From the NCBI GenBank assembly GCA_004519485.1, contig CP038121.1:62001-126000 (forward strand): a DNA stretch of 64,000 nucleotides. The letters run 5' to 3'. The position numbers were made by a program, and so were the translations under genes. This document shows, piece after piece, positions 10,637 through 22,469 of the stretch. The DNA comes from Nannochloropsis oceanica (taxonomy: Eukaryota > Sar > Eustigmatophyceae > Eustigmatales > Monodopsidaceae). Numbering within the stretch: position 1 is the stretch's first letter; each line of letters starts with the position of its first letter. Below the pieces are notes generated by a model. It worked only from the letters and a program-made list of their open reading frames with translations, did no database searches and was not told the origin of the DNA.

Positions 10637-13600
10637 AATGCTCTGAAGGTGTGAGCACACGACCGAGCTGAGAGTGTACTTCCTGTGCGCTGTGAAAGAG
10701 ATGTGTGGTCGTCATTTGTGTGCGAACAGGGTGCAATGCGGTGCGTTGCTTTGCTCATGGAAGGAGATGGAATGTCATCTCGATGTTGCCCCTGCGACTG
10801 AGACTGCGACATGATGCATCATCATCCTCTACGTATTCCACCACCTCAGTCGTCGCACTTGCACGGCAACCATTACGTTCAACGCCGAGTGCTGCAGCTG
10901 GCCCAGTAAAGTGATGCGGAATATGCGCTCTAAATGCGTACATGGATGCACGGCCCTCTGTCCAAGTCATGGTGGTGAGACCTGCCAACGCAGCGCAAGC
11001 TTATTAGTATTTGTAGCATTGCGCGAAACAAGGTGAGGACACGAAAGGATCGGAACGGAGACCTGGCAAGGTAGGGAAATGCGGAAAAAGAAGGGATGCA
11101 GGTCAATATTATGAAAGACTTGCTCAGTCTCACTTCTAAAGCAGCCTGGCGAAAGCATATGATCCCGATATTGAACATATGATTCACTAGTCTGCAATTG
11201 CCCGGTCTGATGGAAAGGTGTTCAGTGACTAAATCTAGGAGGTCGGTGGTAGGGTTAACCCTCATTATCAACAAAAGCAGAGAGGAAGTATACAGAAAAA
11301 TCCATTATGCAAACGTTGATGTTAGTGATTGAACTCATTTATTGTTCTTTCTGACAATTTCACCGTGTGAATATATGCATGGCGCATCGAGAACATGAAA
11401 CTTACTAAATTTGATCGTCAGGGAGAAAGTTGCTGCTTGCCTGTCAATCTTTTCCCACACATAAGAGCAGCTGGAAAATAACATGAAACGTTGCTCCCAG
11501 GCACCAAGCAGCAACACCTTGGAGCCATTGGTTTTCCTTTTCTTGTGTGACAAGAGTTTCATTCAAAATTTCTCGATCTTGCGAACGACCTTTTCCTGGC
11601 CCCAATTTCTAGACTCAGTTTCTACACAGTCACGCCCACGCAATGTTTTCAAGGAATTGAAAAGAAAAACTTAAGTTCCTATCCCTTGATTTTTTGTGTG
11701 TGGTTTGTGCACACGAAATTTGCTTCCTTGCATTTCAAAGTTGGCCTTTATTTTTGGGCTCCTTTCACCTCCCCATTTTCGTCCTTTCACAAAAGCCCAA
11801 GTCATTAAAACGCGCGACCATTATATTCTATAGAGCATTTCATTCTATTTTCCTTTGCCTTGTGTGCGTTTGCGATTTCCTCTTACTATGTAATTATTGG
11901 CTCTCACTTCCTTTGATGTTATCTATTTCTCTCCAACGGAAGTGTTCACCGGCAAAGAAGAACAAAGCAAAAAGGAGTTCTGCACTTACATGCCCCGTGT
12001 ACACAAACCACGCATCGATTCTGCCAGGACTTCCACCTATGGACAGGAAAGATCTATAGGTAAGGTGTATGTCGCTAGATAGAGAAGAAATTCATAGGAC
12101 CATAATGTTTTGGACCCTTGATTCAGAGCAGACGGAAGCAGCTAAGAAACATTTTTGAAGCTAGCCTCCTCCCACGCTCCACGCGTCCTCACTTTTCACC
12201 CCGATTTATCCAATAGGAACGATGAATACTGTGCACAGTTCGTCGCCTTAAAAGATAAAGTATCCATATGTATGATTTTTACCAGGGGTCTTAAGGGAAA
12301 TTTTCAACGAGGGCTTGACGGAAAGCTGCTCGAGGAGCATCTGCATTTGCCGCTCGACTTTCCTCCGTCGCTTTTCAACGGCTGGCTGCTTGAACTGCTC
12401 GGGAGGGGATAGATACAAAGCCCACGTATACACCACAGATAGCTCTAACACTCGTGGAACTGCTTCAGTGCTGTAGAAGTGATTCTTGGTTATCGAGTTT
12501 ACTGTCAGTCTGTTCCATTTCATCGTATGTTCGAGGTGTACTACCGAGAGAATGAAAATCATGTGGAAAGGAAGCGAAGAACACAAGTAGGAAAAAAAAG
12601 GTTTAGACACTGCCAGCAAAAGTCACTAAGTACTCTACATCCGCTTTGCCAATAAATTCGTCCCACCCGCAGTGTATGTACATCTAGATATAAAAATTTA
12701 GGGCGTGGTTGATTTGGTTTTCCAATCACCATTTATCTTGGTATACGATGGCCAGTGAGGTGAGGTCGGAACGCAAAATGCTGCTTTTTGTCCGCCGAGT
12801 TTCTCTTGCGTTTTTCAAGCCCCGCTACAAGAGGCTCGGGTCCATGTCAGCCCATCCAACGCCTTCCACATGCACCCCTGCACCCCAATCCCCACACAAC
12901 GCATTTTTGACATCTCACAATAACATATCGCAAAGTTTCCCCGAGTGTTGGAGGGGCGGGGACGAGTGGTCATGTGTCCAGGTCGACGACGTTGCCTTCA
13001 GACTCGCGAGCTGTGGCTGGGCTGCCGGTCGCATGATTTCTTTCTTTGACCGCCTTTGTTATGCTGCTGTGGCGCAGCCAACCGCCCCGGCCACCCCCAC
13101 CAACACATACATGAGGCATAAAAGAAGGAAGGGACGTGCCGTGGGACGGGGTCCTGGCATTGGACAGGTGGCTGCGAGGACCTCGAAAATGCCACAAACG
13201 ACGATATGATGACAAACATACCGAAGCCGGGGCGTGGTTGGAGAGGTTGACGGACAGACAGAGACACAAACAGCACCATCACACTCACCATGGCAATTCC
13301 AACACACAAAAACGTATATAGGGAGGCTGAGTGCTCGACTACTGTTCTGTTTGGCCTTGCTTAAACCGTCTCTTTTGGTTACTGAGCCCGCGCGAGCAGA
13401 GGCTATCCAGACTTTGCAGTCGTTCTGAAGGGGCAGTCAACACTCAAACAGGCAACTAAGCACCGAAAACGCTACCTGACTAAATATTTACAATAGGTAC
13501 GGAGTTGTGAGTGCGACTGTGTACCTTTATATGCCTGGATGGAGGTCTGACTTGTGTCTTGAGAGGGGAGAATGCTTCCCCAGTCCCCCCTCCCCCCTCT

Positions 13601-13680
13601 TTTTCGCAGCCCGCAGAAGACTTCTCACACGTAATTTATATATCTACATTCACCTCTTAAAGCCCTACTTCCTGTAGATC
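10637..13680. other. Divergent intergenic region, no supported gene
   Basis: This lies between the minus-strand SET gene and the plus-strand LRR gene. It has none of the GGGA/CCCT tracts that fill introns, and about 11,280-12,700 is noticeably AT-richer. The longest frames are 166 codons plus (12709-13209) and about 120 codons. They show no domain, signal or splice context, so I do not call them. The ends presumably hold the two promoters and 5' UTRs. Confidence 0.5.
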
Positions 13681-15793
13681 ATGTCTCGTCTTCGCAACGG
13701 CAAGCGTCGTCTGCACTATGTAGCTCTCCCGGCCGGTAAGAACAAACGGGCCAAGCGCAGCGGTGCCATCGCAGGGAATAAGGCTGGAGGCGCAGGAGGA
13801 GGAGGGATAGAAGGAGTGGAAGGAGGAAGGGGAGGGGGAGGGGGTTCGATGATAGGAGGGATGATTGGAGGAGGGAAGGGCGTCACAGTAATTCCGCCAT
13901 CTACCCTGTCTTTGTGCCGAGGAGGGGAAAGAGGGAAGGGGAAGGGGAAGGGAAAGGGGAAGGGGACGGAGGGGTTGAAAAGCGCAACGGGTAGAACGGC
14001 CCGCGTGTTGGGAATGATGACGGCTACAGAAGCAGCAACAGCAGCAACAGCAACTACTGCTGCAGCAGCGGTAGCAACAGCAGCAGCGGCCCCAGGTGAA
14101 ATGACCAATGCCTCCTGCAGGTACGTGGCTGTCTCTCGGAACGCAACTCCTCCCTCCTTCCCTCCCTCTCCCACCTTCTCACACCTCTCGTGTATCCTTG
14201 TTTTCCACGACACGTAGTGATCCTGCTGCTTTCCGTTTGGAAGGCCTGGGTGTGAACGTCCTTTCCGTTGTGATTGGCTTTCTCAGGGCACAAGAGGTAG
14301 AACTGAAGGGAGGGAGGGAGGGAGGGAGGGAGGGAGGGAGCAAGGGAGAGGTTTTTATTGTCACTCTTACATGTATGCATTATGCATTTTCACTTTTTAT
14401 TCAAACAGACGGAGGCCCTGACGGCCACGTGCAAGGTGCTGCGGCGTGAGACCGACTACCGCTCATACGTCAAGACGTGTCGCTTGTTCTTGCCCTTTTT
14501 TCCCTCCCTGCCCTCCCCCCCACCCTCCTCCTCCTCCTCCTCCTCCTTTGGCACTTGTTCACCTTTTTCTCATGAGGAAAAACAAGAGAAAGAAAGAGAA
14601 GAGGGAGAGAAAGCAGACGGCAGTAGAGGGGAGGAAGGAGAGCAGCTGGAAAGGAAGCAGGTATGGAAGAGGAGGGAGGGAGGGAGGGAGGGAGGGAGGG
14701 AGGGAGGGAGGGAGGGAGGGAGCGAAAGCAGAAGCGACCACCAGCTGATGTTGTCTACCTGCACACACCCCTTCCCCCCCCTCCCTTCTCCAGTGTCCCT
14801 CTTCCGCTTCCTCCTCTTCCTTCTTCTCCTCCTCCTCCTCCTCCTTCCCCATCACTCCCTCACGTCCAGCTGCCACCCCTGCGCAAAAGAAGCGCCAAGC
14901 CCTCTCCATCCTCCCTACCTACACCCACCTCTCCTCCCTCTCCCTCGGTCTCGCCCCCCTCGCCCGCAAGGACCTTAACAGCCTCCTCATCAGTACGCGA
15001 TCCCTCCACTCGTTGCACCTGTCCTCCCTCCCTTCCTCCCTCCCGTCCTCCGCCTCCCCTGCCTGGACGGAGGGAGGGGATAAGGTGATGCTCACTTTGG
15101 GGAGTGTGGAGGAGGAGGAACACGATCCAAGGTAGGTCTCTTGGGAGGGAGGGAGGGAGGGATACGGCGAAATCATGCGTAGACAAGCCGCGTATCAGAC
15201 CCACACTCAGGCTTTGTATTCCCTCCCTCCCTCCTCCCCTCCTTCCCCCCCTCCCTCCTCTAGCCGCCTCCTTCACTACCTTCTTCCTACGCCCGTGGCC
15301 ACGGTGCACATGACCAAAGGCTACCTGGACTTTGCCTCGTCGTGTCAGGGCTTGCGGGAATTAAGCTTGCCTCGGCATCGGTGAGGAAGAAAGGAGGGGA
15401 GGGAGGGAAGGAGGGAGGGAGGGAAGGAGGGAGAGAAGGAGGAAGCAAGTGGTTTAAGCAGTACGATCTTTCTCGGTCGTTCACATCCCTTCCTCCCTCC
15501 CTCCCTTCCTTCCTCCCTCGTTCCCTTGCCTACCCCTCCCTACCAGCCTCTCTGCTGGGAGCACGGTGCCCCTCCTGGCGTCCGCCCTCTCCTCCGGCTG
15601 CTGGCCGTGGCTTGAGTCCCTCGACGTCTCCATCGACCTCAAAGCCCTTGAGGCCTTCGGGGCAGGCTTGCGCTCTGATGGGTACGTATCTTCTCTCCCT
15701 TCCTCCATCCCTCCCTCCCTCCATCCCTCCCTCCCTCCATCCCTCTCTCCCTCCTTCCCTCTCCCCCTCCATCCCTCCTTCCCACCCTCCCTG

Positions 15794-15852
<59 letters not shown>

Positions 15853-18838
15853 CTTCCTTCCCTCCTTCCTTCCCTCCCTCCCTCCCTCCTCTTCTTGGTT
15901 GGGCTTGTGTCGCTTCGGAAGGGCATTGTCGGCGGGGCGATTAAAAAGCTGAATTCAATTAGACTTACAGGACACTACCCTCCCTCCCTCCCTCCCTCCC
16001 TCCCTCCCTTCCTCCAGGGCTCCCCATTGCCTCCGCTCTCTGACTGTGCGCTTTCTCTTCCAGCCGGACACGGACCAGGCGGAGGAAGAGGTGGAGGGAG
16101 AGAGCCTCGCTGCGGCCATAAGGGTAGGGAGGGAGGGAGGGAGGGAGGGAGGGAGGGAGGGAGGGAGGGGAAAGAGACGTGGGCAGGACATGGCAGGGAA
16201 AGAGGAGGTTCATTATCTTATTTCTTGCCTTACACCCCCCCCACATTCCCTCCCTCCCTCCCCCCCACCTTAGGCGGGCCACCTCCCTCTCCTCTCCCAC
16301 CTCGCTCTCCTTCCCGAGGAGCTCCGGCCTCAGGAGGGCTCGGGGGAGGCTGTGGCCGTGGCGGATATGGTTTGGATCCAGACCGATGCCTTTAGGTAAC
16401 AGAGGACGGGAGGGAGGGAGGGAGGGAGGGAGGGAGGGAGGGAGGGCTTCCGTCCAATTATCCTTTACGTCCATCTTGTCGCATTGAAGTGCCCACCCGC
16501 TTCCTGCAGCCCCTCCCACATTCATCTTTCTCACCCCATGCCCTCCCTCCCTCCTTTCCTCTCTCCCTCCCTCCCTCCAGCCCCATCTTCGACGCCCTGG
16601 CTGCCTCCTCCTCCCTCACCTCTCTGGCCGTGGGTGAGTTTCTTTCCCCCCTGTCCTTCGCGGCCATGAACAGACTCCTCCGGGCACGCGGGGCGCAGGT
16701 ACGACGGGAGGGAGGGGGGAAGGGAAGGAGGGAAGGAGGCCTGAGAAGAGCGCAGTGCTCCTGCCTGATCTTTCGTCGTTGCATGCGTGTGCGTGTCTGA
16801 TTCCACTCATCGCTCTTCACCATCCCCTCTCTCTCTCCCTCCCTCCCTTCGTCCATTCTCGCCCTCCTCTCTCATATCTCTTCAGATGCGACACCTCCGT
16901 CTCGGCCGTTTGAACGGGGACGAGCTCATGCCGTGGCTGATGGAATTCGCGCACATGGTGAAAGACGGTGCGGAAATAGGGAGGGAGGGAGGGAGGGAGG
17001 GAGGGGGGGAGGGAGGGGGGAAGGGAGAAGGAAAGAGAACCTCACGTCGGACGACACGCTCGATACTCACTCATCTCCCCCGCCCCTCTCCTTCCCTCCC
17101 TCCCTCCCCCCCTCCCTCCTTCCCTCCTTCCCTCCCTCCCTGCCATAGGTGTCTTCCCCATACTCCGCACCCTCCACCTGAACGATCTCTCGTCGTCCCC
17201 CTCCCTCTTCTCTCAATCCCGCTCGGGTCGCGTGGAGCCCATCCGGGTCATCATCGAGAAGGGGATGAGGAAGAAGGGCGTACTGCCGCTGCTGGAGGAC
17301 CTCGCCCTAAGGAACACTGGTAAGACACGGCGGAGACAAGGAGGGAGGGAGGGAGGAGGGAAGGGAGAGTGGGTGCCCGACCCGGCAGATGAGATCAAAT
17401 CTCGTTGAGTGTTATTCTTCTTTCCTCTATCCCTCCCTCCTTCCCTTTCTCCCTCCCTCCCTCCCTACGGATTTTTCGGTCTTCTCCTGATATACCTTCC
17501 TCCCCAACCATTCTCTCCCTCCCTCCCTCCCTCCCTCCTCTAGGCGTGACCTCGGCCGACTTCGAAGACCTGCTGCACGCCGCCTTCCTCCCCTCCCTCC
17601 TCCACCTCTCTCTGGGCAACGAGAGCGAGAGTCTCATCTACAACTTCAATTGCGTGGGTTGGCCGGCCATGCAGGCTTTGAGGTGAGTAGGACGGGGCGA
17701 GGGAGGCAAGGAGGGAGGGAGAGGGGGAGGGGTGGGTTGTAAGTGTGCGCAGGTGGGATCTCGCTACCCGGAGGAAGAAGCAAGAAACTAGAGGCTTAAA
17801 GCTTATTGGCGTTGTGCATTGTCTCCCCCCCCCACCCTCCTCCTTCTCATCCTTCCTCTTATCAAGGGCGTTCCAATCATATTTCACGAGCCCCGGTACA
17901 TCCCTCATTCCCCCTCTCCTAACCACTCACATGACAGGCGCTTTGCCTCCAACCGTGCCTATGTCGCCTCTGCCTCCTCTTCCTCCCTCCCTCCCCCCCT
18001 CTTGCCCCGCCTCCGTACCCTCAACCTGCACGGAAACAGGCTTTCTCCATTTGGCGCCAGTCAGCTGTTCTCCGCCCTAGTCAAGCAGCGGGCCATGCCC
18101 GCCCTCAGGTACAGCGAGGAGAGGAAGGGAGGGAGGGAGCGAGAGGAGAGAGGGTGAAGAGAGGGAGGGAGGGAGGGAGGGAGGAAGGGAGGTAGGTAAA
18201 GGCCAAGGCAAGGATGTTTTCTCACATGATTTCTTTTTATTTTATGATAAACACAGACGTCTGGATCTCCGCAACACCCACATCGGAAAGGAAGGCCTCG
18301 CTTCTCTTCTCAAGACGCTCGATCGAGGTGCCCCACCCTCCCTTCCGCCCTCGCCTCCTTCCCTCCCTCCTCCCTTCTCGTCATCCTCACCTTCACCTTC
18401 CCCGCTTGCCTTCCTCCACCACCTCTACTTGTCGATGACGCATGCGAGGGAGGATGAGCTGCGTGTGGTCAAGGCGCTGCTCACCAAGGTAAGACCAACG
18501 GGAGGGTGAAGGAGAGGGGAGGAAGGAGGGAGGAGAGTGAGGAAGGAAGGAGGGAAGAAGCGACACAGTCACCGTTACCTCTCCATAACGTCGACAGGCG
18601 CCCACTATTCTCCCTCGTCTGCGGTTGCTGGCGTTAATGGACGAAGGCGAGGCCTTAGACCGCGAGGACATCCGGTGTCTCAAGGTGAGGAGAGGGAGAG
18701 GGACGGAGAAGGGAGGGAAGAAGTGGTGATGTTTCTCGTACTCACAATCCGTCTCCGAAATCCTGCTGTGCACAGGCCATAAATCCGACCATTCTGGTGC
18801 GGCTTCACACGCGGGCGCTGGTCACAGCGGCTGTGTAA
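13681..18838 (+). CDS. Leucine-rich-repeat (RNI-like) protein with F-box-like segment
   Basis: About 14 exons. Exon 1 (13681 to about 14119) encodes MSRLRNGKRR, then a Gly/Lys-rich and Ala-rich low-complexity region. The next exons read LGVNVLSVVIGFLRAQE plus TEALTATCKVLRRE, which resembles an F-box helix pair. LRR-like exons follow, for example LSSLSLGLAPLARKDLNSLL, LRELSLPRH, MRHLRLGRLNGDELMPWL, ILRTLHLNDLSS and LRTLNLHGNRLSPFGASQLF, then RLDLRNTHIGKEGLASLL. These fit ribonuclease-inhibitor-type repeats. The end is LVTAAV and TAA at 18838. No signal peptide or membrane segment is visible, so a cytosolic or nuclear scaffold, perhaps an SCF adaptor, is the likeliest role. The F-box call is weak. 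Most introns carry GGGA and CCCT tracts. Reading frames stay open across all the exon joins I tested. Confidence 0.75.
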
Positions 18839-20476
18839 GGGGGAGATTGTGGGGAATGGAACGAGAGGGAATGCGAACCGGGGCGCGAGTGAGGGGGGGA
18901 GGAAGGAGGTTTCGCCTGCCTGTAAGTTTGGTGTGCTTGTTCTTTGCCTCTTTTAAAATCGTTTACATATACGTGGACCGAATTATAGGGCTTGGTGATT
19001 GGTTGGCATATTACATTATGTGTCTAAGTGATCGGTTGGTAGACCAGAGTCACAGGCCTAAGTGGTTGATTGGTTAACCACATTAATAGGGCTTAGTCGT
19101 CAATTCGCGGACCAAATGAATATGTCTAAGTGATTGATTGGAAAAAACCAGATTCACAGGCTTGAGTGATTGATAAACAATCTAGATTTAGAGGGGTGTG
19201 GTGGTTGATAGGTGGTGTCTTGGGTAGAATGTAAAGACTAGGGCGCAGACATCAGAAGCAAAGAGAGTGAATGAAGACAGAGGGAAAGGAGGACAAACAA
19301 AAAATGAGGAGAAGAGGGAGGAAGAGGTTGACACACTTTCATATTTAGGTTAGAGAGCAAATGATGGAATGTGCTTGAGGCAAATACATTTTTGTGAAGT
19401 GAAGTAGGAAAGAGATGCGCAGGGAAGTTTCTGAAGAAGAACATAGACAAGATGAAATAGAAAGAGGAAAAAAATTGAGATCAAAAGAAAGGAGGACGAG
19501 AAGGAAATGATTAGCAGGGGCAAAACGTAATCATTGGAATAGCTTACACAGACGACGAAGGAATTGACGATCTTATGAATGATTATAAGGAGAAACAAAG
19601 CAAGAATAAGGAGGGAAAGGGGAATTAGAATCAGCTACGCTGGAAACTTTAAGGAGACTTGCACCTGCTGGTCTTTCCTTAAGATGCGCCCATTGATGGC
19701 CATTTTCGACGACTATTACGTAGCATGATCAAAGCGAAAGAAGGGCTCGAAGAAGACATACCCTACACATATCAAAATTACAAACACTCATAGAAAAGAT
19801 CTGAGATCGCGCGTCTATCGACTCAATTCTTGTGCTTAATTTGCGCTAGCTGGCCGGCGCTGTCCTATACTTGTCATCAATAGCTTATTCTTCTTCCTTT
19901 TCGTCTCCTCCCTCCCTTTCTCCTCCGCCTTCTCTTTCTCTGCCCCCTATATCTCCATCTCTTTATCTGTTTTACATCCTTCCCGGAATTTTAATCCTTT
20001 ATCTCCATATTGTCCCTTGCTATTTCCCCATTTTCCATGTCCTACCTTTCCCGCGAGATCCTTCGTCGTATTTTATTTATTTCCTCAAGGAAATGCAACC
20101 AAAATAGCTTGGACGAAGCCAGAATTTTTATTTTCGGCATGGGTGACAATACGCCTGGCACAAATGTGTTCGGTCTCCCTAATAAAACTGCGGGAGGTGG
20201 CAACAAGGAACGGTGAGATGACAGAGACGCTCAGGGGATGGGGATGCACAGATGAGTGCGGGTGCGTAAAGAAAGAAGGGGTGAAAACGAGGGATGGGAC
20301 GTTCAAAGCTTACTTTTATTCGTACATAAAAAAGCGAAGAACGTGGCTGACGCCAGGCTTCAATGGATTTCCTTGCCCTTTCAACATTTCTCCTCCAGAT
20401 CTAGAATAAAGCACGTGCGCACACTCCATATTTTGCGAAACAAGCTCACGCCCGCATAACTTTTTTCGGATACAGT
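18839..20476. other. AT-richer intergenic region
   Basis: It holds the 3' flank of the LRR gene, a degenerate tandem array (18987-19213) and the upstream region of the RING-CH gene. No supported gene. GGGA/CCCT tracts are absent. Confidence 0.5.
18987..19213. repeat. Degenerate tandem array, about 34 bp unit, 6-7 copies
   Basis: The core CTAAGTGATTGATTGG recurs with variation (CTTGGTGATTGGTTGG, CTAAGTGATCGGTTGG, CTAAGTGGTTGATTGG, CTTAGTCGTCAATTCG, CTAAGTGATTGATTGG, CTTGAGTGATTGAT) every 33-35 bp, joined by A-rich linkers. Divergence is substantial, so the array is old or under constraint. It is unlike any other repeat in the window. Confidence 0.8.
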
Positions 20477-21501
20477 ATGGACAACCGCCATTTCAGTAAC
20501 ATCAGCAGCGGCGGCGGTAACGGCAATCCAATCTTGCGGCCCGCGGCACTATCATCATCAGGTGGGATCAGGAGAGAAAGTATGAGCCGGGAAAAGAGGA
20601 GAAGCAGAAGGAAGAGGACCTGCATGGAGCACTTGCAAATGTTGTGTTGCTGTCTCCATTCCCTTATACCTCGCCAGTACCGGCAGATGCTCTTTGGTGG
20701 TGGTGATGCTGCTGGAAGACTGCAGCCGTGGGATGAGGAGGAGGATGAGGAGGACGAGAACGAAGAGTACGGCTTGGGTGAGGGTGAGGGACAAGAAGAA
20801 GGCATGTACGAAATGGTGCCATCTTCACCCCAAATAGAGGACGACGATGACGTTTGTTTGCTCATGGGGCCTGCTGGTGTCAAGCTTCAGAGAAGTGCCG
20901 GGGCGGGAAAAGCAGCAGCTGCAGAAGCAGCAGCAGCAGCAGCAGCAGCAGCACCCGTAAGAGAAGCTACGACTGGGACAGTGACAGCAAAAGACATAGA
21001 GACCAGGGTAGAGATCAATTCTTTAGCGCTACAAAGGAGAGGGAATAAAACTGGCGTCGTCGTACCAAGGGCGAAGACGAAGGAGACGAAGGATGAGGGA
21101 GATGAGAGGGAGGAGGTTGGAGCTGCGGGGCACGAGGCGCACGAATGCGTCATATGCCTGGAGGAATTCACAAGGGAAAATCCGGAGATGCACACACGTA
21201 AGGATACGAAGGGGATGAAAAAAGGGAGCAGGAGGAATGTTTAGGAAGGAGACGCTCTCGTTTTCCCTCCCTCTTACTCACCACTCCTCTCATTTTTGCT
21301 CACGTACACACAGTTTGCTCTTGCGGGGAGAACCGCGCCCGCTTTCACTACCCCTGTTTGCTGATTTACCTGGAGCGAGGTCCACGCGGACGACGAGAAG
21401 AGCAGCGGCGAAGGCGAGGGGAGGAAGAGGGGGAGGGCGGTAACGAGCAGTACCTGTGTCCTACCTGTCGAGGGCCCTTGTACTGGGAAGAAATGGCATG
21501 A
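20477..21501 (+). CDS. RING-CH (RINGv) zinc-finger protein, putative E3 ubiquitin ligase
   Basis: Two exons joined across about 21199-21313. The N-terminal 200 residues are low complexity: basic, then acidic (EEDEEDENEEY), then an Ala run. The C-terminal domain reads ECVICLEEFTRENPEM, then, across the junction, LCSCGENRARFHYPC, and finally QYLCPTCRGPLYW, with TGA at 21501. The spacing C-x-C-x7-H-x2-C is that of the C4HC3 RING-CH finger of MARCH-type ligases rather than classical RING. All eight metal ligands are present. Most RING-CH ligases carry transmembrane helices after the finger. Here the protein stops right after it and no membrane helix is visible, so it is probably soluble. An arginine/glutamate-rich insert lies between the sixth and seventh ligands. 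Confidence 0.85.
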
Positions 21502-22469
21502 AGATTGGCTAGGACGGAGAGAAATAGAGAAGGAAGTAGGAGATAGGAATTGTATAGGTATGTAAGCTGATTGTGCGAAAGGGAGGAAGGCCTGGGAAAA
21601 GAAGAAGAGGGACGCAGAGATGAACACAGTGAGTGTGAGAGCGAGTGATGAAGATGAAGATATAAAGTGATAAAAAGAAAGACAGCAAGAGAGAAAAATG
21701 CATGATAGGGAAAAAAACGTACACTCAAAGTCTCCACGACGTACTGGCGCCTTTTTAGGGGTTCGATATCAGTTTGTCTTGGGGACGCACGTGCATGTGA
21801 CGATGAGGTGAAAAATAAAAAAGTCCGAGCATGGACACGAGAGGCGTTCTTGACGTGCCTCTGGCCATTATTCTACACGAATCTATCGCGTGAAAATATG
21901 ACGAAATGAGGTCGTAGATCAAGTGACATAGAAGGACAATGATTGCCTGACTGTAATATGAAAATAAGAAGTATTCGGGGGGTTAAAGTGGGGAGGTTGA
22001 TCGCAGGACGCTCCTCCCAACCATCCAAGGTCTCCATCGCCGGACGAGTCGCGCAAATGTACCCATCGAAATGCGTTTAAACAATACGCCATTTGAATGC
22101 ATTTGAGGCCTGGCCATGGCTGATGTCGATCTCACAAAAGAAGGAATCAGGAAAAATGCAACAACAGGAAGAATAAACGCTGCAATTTTTTTTTGACTCA
22201 TCTTTAAAACGCTGTGAATGGTCTCCTGTCTTCCTGACTCGTCACTTTCCTAATTTAATGCTGAATGATTTGAAGCAATAACGCACTGCCTGAGTGCAAT
22301 TAGAAGGGGCAGACTGCCTTTGGGAAGCTCGTGCGACGCCTCGGCCGTTTCCGTGACCTCACGCCGTGCCGTTGATACAGAACAAAGTGCTTGCATGCCA
22401 CATTCACCTCACCAACGCGCCAATACAAGCACAGGAACGGCTGACACATCACAAACACAAGCAGCAGCA
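21502..22469. other. Intergenic, no supported gene
   Basis: 3' flank of the RING-CH gene and upstream region of the next gene. From 22322 the frame into the next gene is open (in-frame ATG also at 22395), so its 5' end could lie here. No other feature seen. Confidence 0.5.

Noticed and set aside
12709-13209. 166-codon plus-strand ORF upstream of the LRR gene
   Set aside because: No domain, signal or repeat, and overlapping open frames on the other strand. Too weak to call a gene.
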